Positions 8,773 to 16,650 of a stretch of 64,000 bases of DNA are shown one piece after another; the first letter of the stretch is position 1; each line of letters begins with the position of its first letter. This DNA comes from Acidimicrobiales bacterium (GTDB taxonomy: Bacteria; Actinomycetota; Acidimicrobiia; Acidimicrobiales; Poriferisodalaceae). The DNA is taken from positions 1 through 64,000 of the forward strand of contig JAAZYR010000001.1 of assembly GCA_014239555.1 (NCBI GenBank), given 5' to 3'. Under the pieces are notes generated by a model. The model did no database searches, was not told where the DNA came from, and saw nothing but the letters and a program-made list of their open reading frames with translations. The position numbers were made by a program, and so were the translations under genes.

Positions 8773-11355
8773 CTATTCGTCAGGTGCGAGGGTTACCTGA
8801 ACCTCAGGACTGGCATCGTGTTGTTCAACCAATTCCAGGCTCGAGATGTGACCGGCTTCCATTAGGTCGCTTCTAACTAGCTCGATGAGGTCAAGACGTT
8901 CGCGTGGAGCCGTCACCAGTACCCGTTCCGCCATCACCCTCAGACTGCGTTTAGCCTCAGTCTTGGCTTTGCGGACTTCAGAAAGAGTTTGGGCTGCGGC
9001 ATCTAAAACTGTTGTGTCGATGGCCGAGTTGAGTTGAGAACTCAAACCTTGATGATCGGGCCATTGCGATCGGTGAATCGATTCGCTGTTTGCCCATGAC
9101 CAAACTTCGGCCGTAACAAAGGGGAGGAACGGAGCGAACAGACGAAGCAACGTGTCTAAAGCCGTAGCAAGAGATGCATGAGCGGACGCTGCTGCAGCCG
9201 GGCCTTGACTGCCGTAGGCCCTCGCCTTCACCAGTTCGACATAGTCGTCGGTAAAGCCCCAGAAAAACTGTTCTGTGCGCTCCAGAGCGCGGGCATAATC
9301 GAAATCTTCGAAAGCTGCCGTAACGGATTCGATGAGAGCAGCCAGCCGGGTCAACAAGGCCTGATCTAGGGGCTCCGTCACAAGATCGAGATTGGGGTTC
9401 GAGTCGCCGGCAAGCGTGAGCACGAACTTTGATGCATTGAGGATTTTAATTGTCAGTCTGCGACCTACCTTCATTTGCCCTTCGTCGAAAGCGGTGTCTG
9501 TACCGGGGCGACCGTTCGCTGCCCAATATCGAACAGCGTCTGACCCGTACTGGTCGAGGAGACCTTTCGGTGTAACAACGTTTCCCTTAGACTTCGACAT
9601 CTTTTTTCGGTCTGGGTCGAGAATCCATCCTGAAAGGGCACAGTGCCGCCACGGAGCAACATCTTCTTCGAGATGGGAACGGACTGCTGTGGAAAACAGC
9701 CACGTCCTGATGATGTCGTGGGCTTGAGGACGCATATCCATCGGATAGGTGCGAGAAAATAGGTCATCGTCTTCACCCCATCCGCACGCGATTTGAGGAC
9801 TTAACGATGACGTAGCCCAGGTATCCATGATGTCGACTTCCCCAACGAAACCTTCAGCAGCCCCCCTGTCTGTTTCTTGGAACCCAGGAGGCACGTCGGA
9901 TGACGGATCTACCGGTAGGTCTCTTTCATCAGGAACGAGAGGATGGTCCCACAAAATATTTCCGTCAGCATCAAGCCCGTACCACAGGGGAATAGGCACA
10001 CCAAAGAATCGTTGACGGCTTATGAGCCAGTCGCCGTTTAGTCCCTCAATCCAATTTGTGTACCTGCTTTGCATGTAGGGCGGATGCCATCGCATCTCGT
10101 CTCCGCGGGCAATGAGCGCCTGATTGAGGTCCTGATCTCGGCCTCCGTTTCGGATGTACCACTGGCGGCTCGTCACGATTTCAAGTGGCCGGTCACCTTT
10201 TTCGAAGAATTTCACGGCATGGCTAATGGAACGAGGTTCGCCGATCATGTCGCCGGAGTTTTGGAGCATCTCAACTATTTCTTTCTTTGCTGAGAACACT
10301 GTTTTCCCGGCCATTTGAGCAAAGGCAGCTTTGCCCTCAGCTGAGATGATGGCCTCCGGGGCTTCGCTCACGATTCGGCCGGTTCGGTCGATGATCGCGC
10401 GAACCGGAAGGTCTAATTCTCGCCACCAGATCACATCGGTCGTGTCGCCGAACGTGCACACCATCGCAATGCCGGTTCCCTTTTCGGGATCCGCTAATTC
10501 GTGACTAAGTACGGGTACTTCGACGCCAAATATTGGCGTTGTCGCCATGGTTCCCAGTAAATGTAGATAACGCTCATCTTCTGGATGGGCAACTAGGGCG
10601 ACGCAAGCTGGGAGAAGTTCAGGTCGCGTTGTGTCTACAACGACGTCTGGTTGGTTTGATGTTCCGCGAAATCGCAGTTCGTGGTACGCGCTTGGTTGCT
10701 CGCGATCCTCGAGTTCTGCTTGTGCGACGGCGGTCTGAAAAGTGACGTCCCATAAGGAAGGAGCTTCACTCTGGTATGCCTCGCCGCGCTTAAGGTTTCC
10801 GAGGAAAGCTCGCTGCGCGACTCGCTGGCAACGTTCGTCAATGGTCGCGTAAGTCATGGACCAGTCCACGCTAAGCCCCAGATGTTTCCACAGTTCTTCA
10901 AATGCTTTTTCATCTTCGACGGTAAGCACATGACATAACTCGATGAAGTTTCGTCTCGAAATGTTGATGTCTCCGCGCTTCTTGATGGCTTTTGCATCGC
11001 CGGCGTCGTTCGGAACCTCAAAGTCACTGACATAAGGGAGTGAGGGGTTGCATCGAACCCCGAAGTAGTTCTGGACTCGGCGTTCTGTAGGCAGGCCGTT
11101 ATCGTCCCATCCCATTGGGTAGAACACTTCGGACCCGGTCATCCGTTGATACCGAGCAATAGTGTCGGTGTGCGTGTAACTAAAAACGTGACCTACGTGT
11201 AGCGATCCACTGACAGTAGGTGGTGGCGTATCGATGCTGAATATCTCGTCGCGGCGCTTGGTCCTATCGAACCGATAAGTACCCTCAGATTCCCAGACTT
11301 GAGTCCACTTGGACTCAAGATCCTCAATAGTGGGTTTGTCGGGAACCTGCGCCAT
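8773..11355 (-). CDS. valS: valine--tRNA ligase
   Basis: An 860-residue class I aminoacyl-tRNA synthetase. The HIGH-type motif is SGSLHVGHVFSYTHTD near residue 50 with FYPMGWDDNGLPTERRV typical of ValS. The editing (CP1) domain occupies the middle, and the KMSKS loop is DRKKMSKSKGNVVTP. The anticodon-binding helical domain follows. The long C-terminal coiled-coil arm of E. coli ValS appears reduced to a short helix plus a small beta segment, in keeping with the shorter length. It is transcribed away from a membrane protein gene across a 125-base divergent gap. I searched the leader for a T-box specifier signature and found none. Confidence 0.97.
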   Translation of the reverse strand: MAQVPDKPTIEDLESKWTQVWESEGTYRFDRTKRRDEIFSIDTPPPTVSGSLHVGHVFSYTHTDTIARYQRMTGSEVFYPMGWDDNGLPTERRVQNYFGVRCNPSLPYVSDFEVPNDAGDAKAIKKRGDINISRRNFIELCHVLTVEDEKAFEELWKHLGLSVDWSMTYATIDERCQRVAQRAFLGNLKRGEAYQSEAPSLWDVTFQTAVAQAELEDREQPSAYHELRFRGTSNQPDVVVDTTRPELLPACVALVAHPEDERYLHLLGTMATTPIFGVEVPVLSHELADPEKGTGIAMVCTFGDTTDVIWWRELDLPVRAIIDRTGRIVSEAPEAIISAEGKAAFAQMAGKTVFSAKKEIVEMLQNSGDMIGEPRSISHAVKFFEKGDRPLEIVTSRQWYIRNGGRDQDLNQALIARGDEMRWHPPYMQSRYTNWIEGLNGDWLISRQRFFGVPIPLWYGLDADGNILWDHPLVPDERDLPVDPSSDVPPGFQETDRGAAEGFVGEVDIMDTWATSSLSPQIACGWGEDDDLFSRTYPMDMRPQAHDIIRTWLFSTAVRSHLEEDVAPWRHCALSGWILDPDRKKMSKSKGNVVTPKGLLDQYGSDAVRYWAANGRPGTDTAFDEGQMKVGRRLTIKILNASKFVLTLAGDSNPNLDLVTEPLDQALLTRLAALIESVTAAFEDFDYARALERTEQFFWGFTDDYVELVKARAYGSQGPAAAASAHASLATALDTLLRLFAPFLPFVTAEVWSWANSESIHRSQWPDHQGLSSQLNSAIDTTVLDAAAQTLSEVRKAKTEAKRSLRVMAERVLVTAPRERLDLIELVRSDLMEAGHISSLELVEQHDASPEVQVTLAPDE

Positions 11356-11480
11356 GACCGGAACGGTATCTGAACCGCTGCCGACCTCCCAAGACCCACA
11401 GCTTTTATGTCCCCAGGCACTCCACGAGTTCCCAAGGTGGATAAGAAAAGAAAGCTTTCTGAAATACCGCGATAACGGAC

Positions 11481-12608
11481 TTGCGTTCCGTACTCTGTCA
11501 TCACATCAGCATTCTCACCTCCCTCCCCGATCTGGGCGACGCACCCGAAGAGGTGCTCGATGACGTGGCAACTGAACCGCCTCGGCTCGTGACTATTGAA
11601 ATGCGACGGAACGCCGCAGCGACAAGAAGAGTCCGCGGATTTTTTGGGATCGTATTGGTCTTAATGCTCTGGGCGCAGGCAGCTGATTCCATTCCCGGAG
11701 CTAGCCTTCCTCCGCTTCCCCTTGGTGTCATCCTCGGCGGGCTTTTGCTCTTCGTTAACTTTGTTGATCCGACCCGCGACCCAGGCGTGACCGAAAAAGT
11801 TGCACGACATCGACTCCTCATTGAGCTATCACTTGACACGGCAATCGTTTTTTCTGCGATTTGGCTAGTCGGATTAAATCCTGCGAGCAGTCTTTGGGCG
11901 ATGTTGACGTTCCCAATGATTCAGGCTGTTCTGCGCCTCGACGCCAAACAAACGGGCTGCTTCTTTGTGGCTATCACCGGCATGTACGCGTTAGGGGAAT
12001 GGTGGGCAGCGAGCCGCTACCAAGATTTAACCCTTGAAGCCGGCGCCCTCGCACAACAGGTAGGGATCCTTCTTGTTGTTGGGCTCGCTGCGGCGAACCA
12101 TCGACATCTTTCGTCAATCGCGTCGACCATCTTCCAAAATAACTCCACGACGGAACGACAACGAGAACGCCGGCGCTCCCCGGGTGATGGTTTTGCTGTC
12201 GTCTATGTCGATGTAGCTGTGGAAGGTGACCTCCCCTCAGGAGTGGCACCTGAGGTCCTTCGCGAAGTCATAGGTCGACGAATCAGCGGTTGTGTGCGAG
12301 TCGAAGACCAGGTCTTGACTAGTGACGCCGATGCCTTCGCAGTTTTGTTAGAAGGTTTGCACGAGTTGATGGACGCGACCGTGGTCGCCGAGCGAGTACT
12401 GAAACGCTTGGATGGACCGGTGGCGGTTTCGGGAGGCACTGTCAATATCGACACGCGTGTTGGTGTCGCCTTCAGGTCAAACCGTGTCGGCGATCCAGAT
12501 GAGTTAATTGAAGCTGCCGGCAGAGAAGTTCACGATGCGCGACGCCGAGGTGGCGATCGACTCGTGATACATGACCTCGCCGAAGAATTGCAGTCAGCAG
12601 TCGGATAG
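11481..12608 (+). CDS. membrane protein with degenerate GGDEF-like domain
   Basis: Up to 375 residues. The N-terminal half contains about five membrane helices, starting with RGFFGIVLVLMLWAQAA and ending with QQVGILLVVGLAAANH. A basic linker is followed by a cytoplasmic alpha/beta domain of about 140 residues: FAVVYVDVA, a central DADAFAVLLEG, VAVSGGTVNIDTRVGVAF and AGREVHDARRRGGDRLVIHD. The strand order and the D.FAVLL hairpin resemble a GGDEF domain in which GG(D/E)EF has become DADAF, so it should not make c-di-GMP. A sensory or nucleotide-binding role is possible. TTG 11481 is the longest start; ATG 11601 would still keep all helices. Confidence 0.6.
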   Translation: MRSVLCHHISILTSLPDLGDAPEEVLDDVATEPPRLVTIEMRRNAAATRRVRGFFGIVLVLMLWAQAADSIPGASLPPLPLGVILGGLLLFVNFVDPTRDPGVTEKVARHRLLIELSLDTAIVFSAIWLVGLNPASSLWAMLTFPMIQAVLRLDAKQTGCFFVAITGMYALGEWWAASRYQDLTLEAGALAQQVGILLVVGLAAANHRHLSSIASTIFQNNSTTERQRERRRSPGDGFAVVYVDVAVEGDLPSGVAPEVLREVIGRRISGCVRVEDQVLTSDADAFAVLLEGLHELMDATVVAERVLKRLDGPVAVSGGTVNIDTRVGVAFRSNRVGDPDELIEAAGREVHDARRRGGDRLVIHDLAEELQSAVG

Positions 12609-12661
12609 CAGCCCTGGTATCCGGTTTCTTTCTCGCGAATTCTTACTGCAATTGCCGCGAC

Positions 12662-12679
12662 AGTTACCCATGAGTAACT
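12662..12679. promoter_or_regulatory. palindromic operator candidate before acyl-CoA dehydrogenase
   Basis: AGTTAC-CCATGA-GTAACT: two perfect 6-base inverted arms with a 6-base spacer, ending 7 bases before the ATG at 12687. Such TTAC/GTAA palindromes are typical sites for TetR-type regulators of fatty acid genes. Binding would block the start region. The regulator is unknown; a TetR gene lies at 18936-19541. Confidence 0.5.
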
Positions 12680-12686
12680 TAGTGGT

Positions 12687-13898
12687 ATGGATTTCAACCC
12701 AGAACTAAACGAAGATCAAATACAAATTCAGCAATGGGTGCATGATTTCGCCGCCGAAGTGGTGCGACCCGCCGCAGCCGACTGGGATGAACGCGAAGAG
12801 ACGCCCTGGCCCATCATCAAAGAAGCCGCTGAGATCGGTTTGTACAGTTGGGAATTCATGGCTGAAGCCATGATGAATGACCCGACCGGACTGACAATGC
12901 CTGTCGCACTCGAAGAACTTTTTTGGGGTGACGCCGGAATTGGTTTATCGATCATGGGTAGCGGCCTAGCCGCTGCAGGAATAGCGGCTTCTGGCACCCC
13001 TGAACAGGTAATGGAGTGGGTACCCCAATGTTACGGAAGCGCCGAAAACCTGATGCTTGGGGCCTTTGCGGCGTCAGAACCCGATGCTGGTTCCGACGTT
13101 GCCGCAATACGAACACGAGCGGTCTATGAAGAATCCACCGATGAGTGGGTAATTAACGGGACTAAAACCTGGATCACCAACGGCGGAATTGCCGACGTGC
13201 ATGTCGTGGTAGCAGTCGTTGATCCCGAATTAGGTAGCCGAGGTCATGCCAGTTTCGTCATTCCGCCGGGCAACCCAGGGCTTTCCCAAGGCCAAAAGTT
13301 CCTGAAGCACGGTATTCGAGCGAGCCACACAGCGGAGGTCGTGCTCACGGAGTGCCGCATACCCGGGAACTGCGTACTGGGTGGCAAAGACAAACTTGAA
13401 GAACGCCTCGCGCGCGTTCGAGAAGGCAAATCAGGGAATGCGCAAGCCGCCATGCAGACCTTTGAGTCCACCCGTCCAGCGGTGGGTGCTCAAGCGGTTG
13501 GGATCGCCCGCGCAGCATATGAATACTCACTCGAGTACGCGAAAGAGCGACGCCAATTCGGTCGCCCGATTATTCAGAATCAATCAATCGCGTTCATGTT
13601 GGCGGATATGGCGATGGAGATAGATGCTGCTCGTGCTCTCGTTTGGCGAGGAGCCTGGCTAGGAAAGCACAAAAAATATCGGAATGCCGAAGGCTCGATG
13701 GCCAAACTCAAAGCGGGACGCGTCGCGGTATGGGCGACTGAACGCGCGATTCAAATCTTGGGTGGATATGGCTATGTGCGGGAGTACCCCGTAGAACGGT
13801 GGCATCGTGACGCCAAAATTTACGACATCTTCGAAGGCACCGAACAAATCCAACAACTAGTCATCAGTCGAGCCATCTCGGGAATGCGCATCGAATAA
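12687..13898 (+). CDS. acyl-CoA dehydrogenase
   Basis: A 403-residue flavoenzyme of the acyl-CoA dehydrogenase family, which introduces the alpha-beta double bond in acyl-CoA and passes electrons to EtfAB. It shows the helical N-terminal domain, the LGAFAASEPDAGSDVAAI motif, the beta domain with GTKTWITNGG, and the C-terminal helical domain with YAKERRQFGRPI, QILGGYGYVREYPVERWHRDAKIYDIFEGTEQIQ. The Glu in FEGTEQIQ is the usual catalytic-base position. The gene stands alone with a palindrome directly before its start. Substrate range cannot be assigned. Confidence 0.95.
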   Translation: MDFNPELNEDQIQIQQWVHDFAAEVVRPAAADWDEREETPWPIIKEAAEIGLYSWEFMAEAMMNDPTGLTMPVALEELFWGDAGIGLSIMGSGLAAAGIAASGTPEQVMEWVPQCYGSAENLMLGAFAASEPDAGSDVAAIRTRAVYEESTDEWVINGTKTWITNGGIADVHVVVAVVDPELGSRGHASFVIPPGNPGLSQGQKFLKHGIRASHTAEVVLTECRIPGNCVLGGKDKLEERLARVREGKSGNAQAAMQTFESTRPAVGAQAVGIARAAYEYSLEYAKERRQFGRPIIQNQSIAFMLADMAMEIDAARALVWRGAWLGKHKKYRNAEGSMAKLKAGRVAVWATERAIQILGGYGYVREYPVERWHRDAKIYDIFEGTEQIQQLVISRAISGMRIE

Positions 13899-13972
13899 CG
13901 GGTCACCCATCGGGCAGTTCACAGGCGGAAGGTCAGCCATGTACAGCCTTGGGTTGGATCCTCCGTACCTCA

Positions 13973-13999
13973 AAAGAGACTGGTAGTTACCTGTCTCTT
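13973..13999. repeat. near-perfect palindrome / hairpin
   Basis: The arms AAGAGACTGGTA and TACCTGTCTCTT are reverse complements except for one central mismatch, separated by 2 bases. No T-run follows on either strand. It covers the end of the small minus-strand ORF at 13987-14184, so it could be a terminator lacking a U tract or a protein-binding site. Confidence 0.45.
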
Positions 14000-14184
14000 C
14001 CTCCCGTGCGTTTTGCACTGCCTCCCGAGAATCCTGTGTTCTTCTGTCCTGAGCCCTTACCGCTTTCCCAACCAGATTCCTGTGATTGTTTAGCCTCGAT
14101 CGCGTGTCGGACGTTGTCTGGCAGCTTCGATATTTTGGGACTCTTGGCCTTCGCTGGCTTTTTGACTTTCTTCATTCTTGCCAC
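13987..14184 (-). CDS. hypothetical small basic protein
   Basis: A possible 65-residue protein starting at GTG 14184 or at an internal ATG three codons later. It is Lys/Pro/Ala-rich at the N-terminus (KKVKKPAKAKSPKISKLP), has one potential amphipathic helix (NVRHAIEAKQSQ) and ends in a Gly/Ser-rich tail. The composition is coherent for a disordered nucleic-acid-binding or nucleoid protein, but I do not recognise a family and see no strong ribosome-binding site. It is the only ORF in the 13.9-14.4 kb gap that reads like a protein. Confidence 0.38.
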   Translation of the reverse strand: MARMKKVKKPAKAKSPKISKLPDNVRHAIEAKQSQESGWESGKGSGQKNTGFSGGSAKRTGGRDR

Positions 14185-14414
14185 GTGTGAATCTTAGGTC
14201 GCGTGCATAGGTGAAAATGTTTCCTCACGAAGTCGTGTGTCGAAATCGCACCAAGGAACACGGTGATTTGTGTACGACGGCCCTTCTCCAGGCGGACGAA
14301 ACGATGTTTGGCTAGTCGAAGAACGGGTAATTGCGTATTCCCTTAGTTGGCTGAGCAAGGCGGGTTCTATCGTCTTTGAATCTCAGGAGGTTGGTTTCCT
14401 ATTAGCGTTACTCG
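14185..14414. other. intergenic stretch without a confident gene
   Basis: Together with 13899-13986 this forms most of a 0.5 kb gap. It contains a 58-codon plus-strand reading frame at 14270-14446 without a convincing start, and an AGGAGG at about 14383-14391 that lies too far (24 bases) from ATG 14415 to be its normal ribosome-binding site. Nothing else was identified. Confidence 0.4.
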
Positions 14415-14666
14415 ATGGCCGAGGAAGAAAACTCCGATCACCGTAGGTGGTTAAAAGAAAACAAAGCTCGTGAAGATAGGGAAAAGCTGACCCAAATGTC
14501 CAACGCTGTCCGTGCCTCACAAGAAACTGAGAATGAAGTGGCCCTTCAACGCTCATATCGGGAACTGGCTGAAGAAGAAATAGCTGAGTTGCAAGCGGAT
14601 GGACGCATTACGGAAGAACAGGCCCGGGAGGTACTCGAAAGTTTGTTCGGACACCTTGACGATTGA
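14415..14666 (+). CDS. hypothetical small coiled-coil protein
   Basis: An 83-residue, highly charged protein that appears almost entirely helical. Residues 1-40 are Glu/Lys/Arg-rich (HRRWLKENKAREDREKL), and the second half holds ELAEEEIAELQADGRITEEQAREVL, a pattern compatible with a helical hairpin. No catalytic motif and no membrane segment. I do not recognise the family. The codon pattern and uninterrupted composition make it a likely real gene. It ends directly in three copies of a 7-base repeat. Confidence 0.6.
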   Translation: MAEEENSDHRRWLKENKAREDREKLTQMSNAVRASQETENEVALQRSYRELAEEEIAELQADGRITEEQAREVLESLFGHLDD

Positions 14667-14685
14667 TTGCCGATTGCCGATTGCC
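14665..14685 (+). repeat. three tandem copies of GATTGCC
   Basis: Three exact 7-base units follow directly on the stop codon of the 83-residue gene, preceded by a partial GATT. Likely slippage-prone; no function is implied. Confidence 0.85.
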
Positions 14686-14831
14686 GTGTAGCGCAGTTCA
14701 AAAAGAGAAAACAGGGGCGGAGGCAATAACAGCGATCCACAAAATGGGGTAGGGCGGATTTCTGAGGTGCGTTACCCGACGTCTCGTAAAGAACCTATAC
14801 AGGTAGCCGTTTACTGTTTGATGGTGGCCGC

Positions 14832-15677
14832 TCACTGTGAAGCTTGGGAAAGCACTCGGGCTGCGTTGTCGTGGAGATATTTGCGCTCTACATCTGCAGA
14901 TAATTTCCATTCACCGATCGTTTTTCGCAGGTCGGTCAGTGAGCCGCAGTTCGGGTAAACGCTTCCGAAAATAATTTGGTCCTGGCACTGATGCTTCAAC
15001 GCGTGGACGTATTCGTTCGATCCCGCGAAGTTGTAGTGAACGTATTGACCCGGCACTAGGAATACATTCGGTTGTTTATACAAGACGCCTATCGCCTCAA
15101 GAACGTAGGGCCAACTCCCATGCTGAATAACGATCGTTAAGTCTGGGAAGTCAGTGGCCACATGGTCCACATATTCAGGTCGGCAATCGTCCATATATGG
15201 GCCGAGAAGACAACTTTGGGTTGTGGTCACAAGCATTCCGCATTCTTGAACTTGTTCATACAGGGGATAAAGAGACCGATCATGAAATTTCCGACTGACT
15301 TGTGCCGTCGACGGGTCAATCGTCACGCCGGTAATTCCAGCCGCTCCCATTTGCCGTACCTCAGCGATGGCTTCGTCAACGTTGCTTGGTTCAACGGATC
15401 CGAAACGGATGAACATCTCAGGATGATCATCGATCACATCTTGAGAACCAGATGCGCCGATAGGGTCAAGGCCCCGGATTTCTGTCGGCCCAGGGACTCC
15501 AATAACGCCGACGGCGATACCCGCAGCTTTCATCTCTTCGAACATCAGATCAGGTGATTGTTGAAGGAAAGAAGGAGTCGGTTCGAGCCCCATGCGTCTG
15601 AGGTAGTGAAACGTTGTATCTCGCGTCCAGCTCTGTGAGCCCACTGGCCGAAATCGGAAATCAATCACATCATTCAT
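14832..15677 (-). CDS. amidohydrolase-2 family protein lacking canonical metal ligands
   Basis: A 281-residue TIM-barrel protein of the Amidohydro_2 family (relatives of ACMSD and 2-pyrone-4,6-dicarboxylate hydrolase). ATG 15677 gives MNDVIDFRFRP. The fold signatures are the N-terminal strand, IQHGSWPYVLEAI (a conserved His on strand 5-6), NVFLVPGQYVHYNF and the C-terminal QIIFGSVYPNCG with helix YLHDNAARVL. Functional members carry HxH on strand 1 and a catalytic Asp in FGSD.P; here strand 1 reads FRFRP and the Asp is Val. It therefore belongs to a subgroup unlikely to bind the usual metal and may have other chemistry or a non-catalytic role. Confidence 0.75.
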   Translation of the reverse strand: MNDVIDFRFRPVGSQSWTRDTTFHYLRRMGLEPTPSFLQQSPDLMFEEMKAAGIAVGVIGVPGPTEIRGLDPIGASGSQDVIDDHPEMFIRFGSVEPSNVDEAIAEVRQMGAAGITGVTIDPSTAQVSRKFHDRSLYPLYEQVQECGMLVTTTQSCLLGPYMDDCRPEYVDHVATDFPDLTIVIQHGSWPYVLEAIGVLYKQPNVFLVPGQYVHYNFAGSNEYVHALKHQCQDQIIFGSVYPNCGSLTDLRKTIGEWKLSADVERKYLHDNAARVLSQASQ

Positions 15678-16111
15678 AGTGGTGACTCTACGAAACTCGG
15701 CACCATGCATTCATTGCCGTTAGTGCTCTATGGGCTGAGGGCACGGCAGCAGGTTTGTTGTGATCCGAAATAACCCAAGTAGGGAGAGGAAAGTTGCCGT
15801 CAAAAGGCTTCAGCTTCGAGACCTGTTTTTAGAGCAACGACCCGGAGGCGAAACTGGCGAATCTATCTGCCCGTAATGACGAATCTCGCCGGGAAGAGTT
15901 CCTTCAGTTCGCTTCTTTCCATCGCCACCTGCAGAAAAAGGGCTATTACTAGCAAAAAGTTAGAAAAGAAAGCCTTAAAAAGTAAAAAACTAGATATGCG
16001 CGACGGGTGTCAATACGTTAAGTACCATGTTATTAGTGCTCCAGCGGGCCCTAATTCGGTGCTGGTCTGGTGCACGGCCAGTTTTTTAGACCAAAGGGGG
16101 TCCTGGCAAAT
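15678..16111. other. 434-base gap between amidohydrolase and small membrane protein genes
   Basis: The gap holds the amber-interrupted small ORF at 15794-15952 and an A-rich segment (about 15950-15995). It probably contains the promoter of the amidohydrolase on the minus strand and of the membrane protein on the plus strand, but no clear -35/-10 pair was found. Confidence 0.4.
15794..15952 (+). pseudogene. small ORF interrupted by one in-frame TAG
   Basis: A purine-rich GGGAGAGGAAAG lies immediately before TTG 15794. The frame reads twelve codons ending in ETCF, then TAG at 15830-15832, then 39 further codons (including EAKLANLSARNDESRREEF and ending HRHLQKKGYY) to TAG at 15950. The downstream part looks protein-like: amphipathic, charged and aromatic at the end. 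It may be a small gene broken by a point mutation, a site of amber readthrough, or chance. No family is recognised. Confidence 0.3.
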
Positions 16112-16447
16112 ATGATGTCGACAATTTTGACCATAATCATCATGGGCATGTTGCTTCAAGGTGTGATGGCAGTCATCGACAGCGTTCTCGACACCGTGAA
16201 CGTGAACTCAATGTTGAAATCCATTCCAGTAGTTGGATCAAACCTCAACCTAATCTGGGCGTATCTCTTCGTACTTATTAGCAACGTCAACGATGGTGGC
16301 GGCGTTTTTGGGTATGGAGGAAGCACAGAAATCTTGAATATGGGTAGGTTCGGAGCCGATGTTGCGACCGCTATCGCTATTCTCGCTTTCATTCCTATTC
16401 GGGATGCAGCGATTTCGGCGCTTGGCAAAGGTATCGGTGGCCGCTAG
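16112..16447 (+). CDS. hypothetical small membrane protein
   Basis: About 111 residues. An N-terminal hydrophobic helix (STILTIIIMGMLLQGVMAVI) is followed by an amphipathic stretch, a second hydrophobic segment (LIWAYLFVLISNV), a Gly-rich loop (DGGGVFGYGG) and a third helix (VATAIAILAFIPI). The ATG at 16112 follows AAAGGGGG by 11 bases. The gene stands alone and is closed by a strong intrinsic terminator, which suggests a single-gene transcript that matters to the cell. I do not recognise a family. Confidence 0.62.
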   Translation: MMSTILTIIIMGMLLQGVMAVIDSVLDTVNVNSMLKSIPVVGSNLNLIWAYLFVLISNVNDGGGVFGYGGSTEILNMGRFGADVATAIAILAFIPIRDAAISALGKGIGGR

Positions 16448-16491
16448 CTAACCAACGAGTTATTACATAGGGCGCGTCAAGCGTCTTAGTG

Positions 16492-16527
16492 TTGGGGACC
16501 GCCAAATCGGCGGTCCCCAAACATTTT
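16492..16527 (+). terminator. Rho-independent terminator
   Basis: A perfect 12-base stem TTGGGGACCGCC / GGCGGTCCCCAA (16492-16503 and 16509-16520) with a 5-base loop is followed by ACATTTTT. It ends the transcript of the small membrane protein and is the clearest intrinsic terminator in the window. Confidence 0.9.
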
Positions 16528-16650
16528 TGTTGGGTCATCTGAGATCCCAAAGACTTGACCCGCTAGGTACCAAGAGAAAGAGCCGCCACTCGTGTCAGAA
16601 TCGTGGACGGGAATAGTTGCATATAGTCCTACTCAGTGAGGGAGCGTTAG

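Noticed and set aside
11449-11460. 12-base palindrome AGAAAGCTTTCT between valS and the membrane protein gene
   Set aside because: AT-rich HindIII-type palindrome without spacer; could occur by chance and no second copy was noticed.
11356-11480. possible T-box leader before valS
   Set aside because: No AGGGTGGNACCGCG-like T-box sequence or terminator pair in the 125-base gap.
13949-14197. 82-codon plus-strand ORF with a hydrophobic end
   Set aside because: Opposite the more protein-like small basic ORF; starts without ribosome-binding site and ends abruptly after the hydrophobic part.
14270-14446. 58-codon ORF starting at GTG 14270 and overlapping the 83-residue gene
   Set aside because: Composition is acceptable but the start is unsupported and length is within chance; kept only as a note in the gap.
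15876-16115. 79-codon plus-strand ORF
   Set aside because: Low-complexity Lys-rich and without start signal; it lies out of frame over the amber-interrupted ORF and the A-rich segment.
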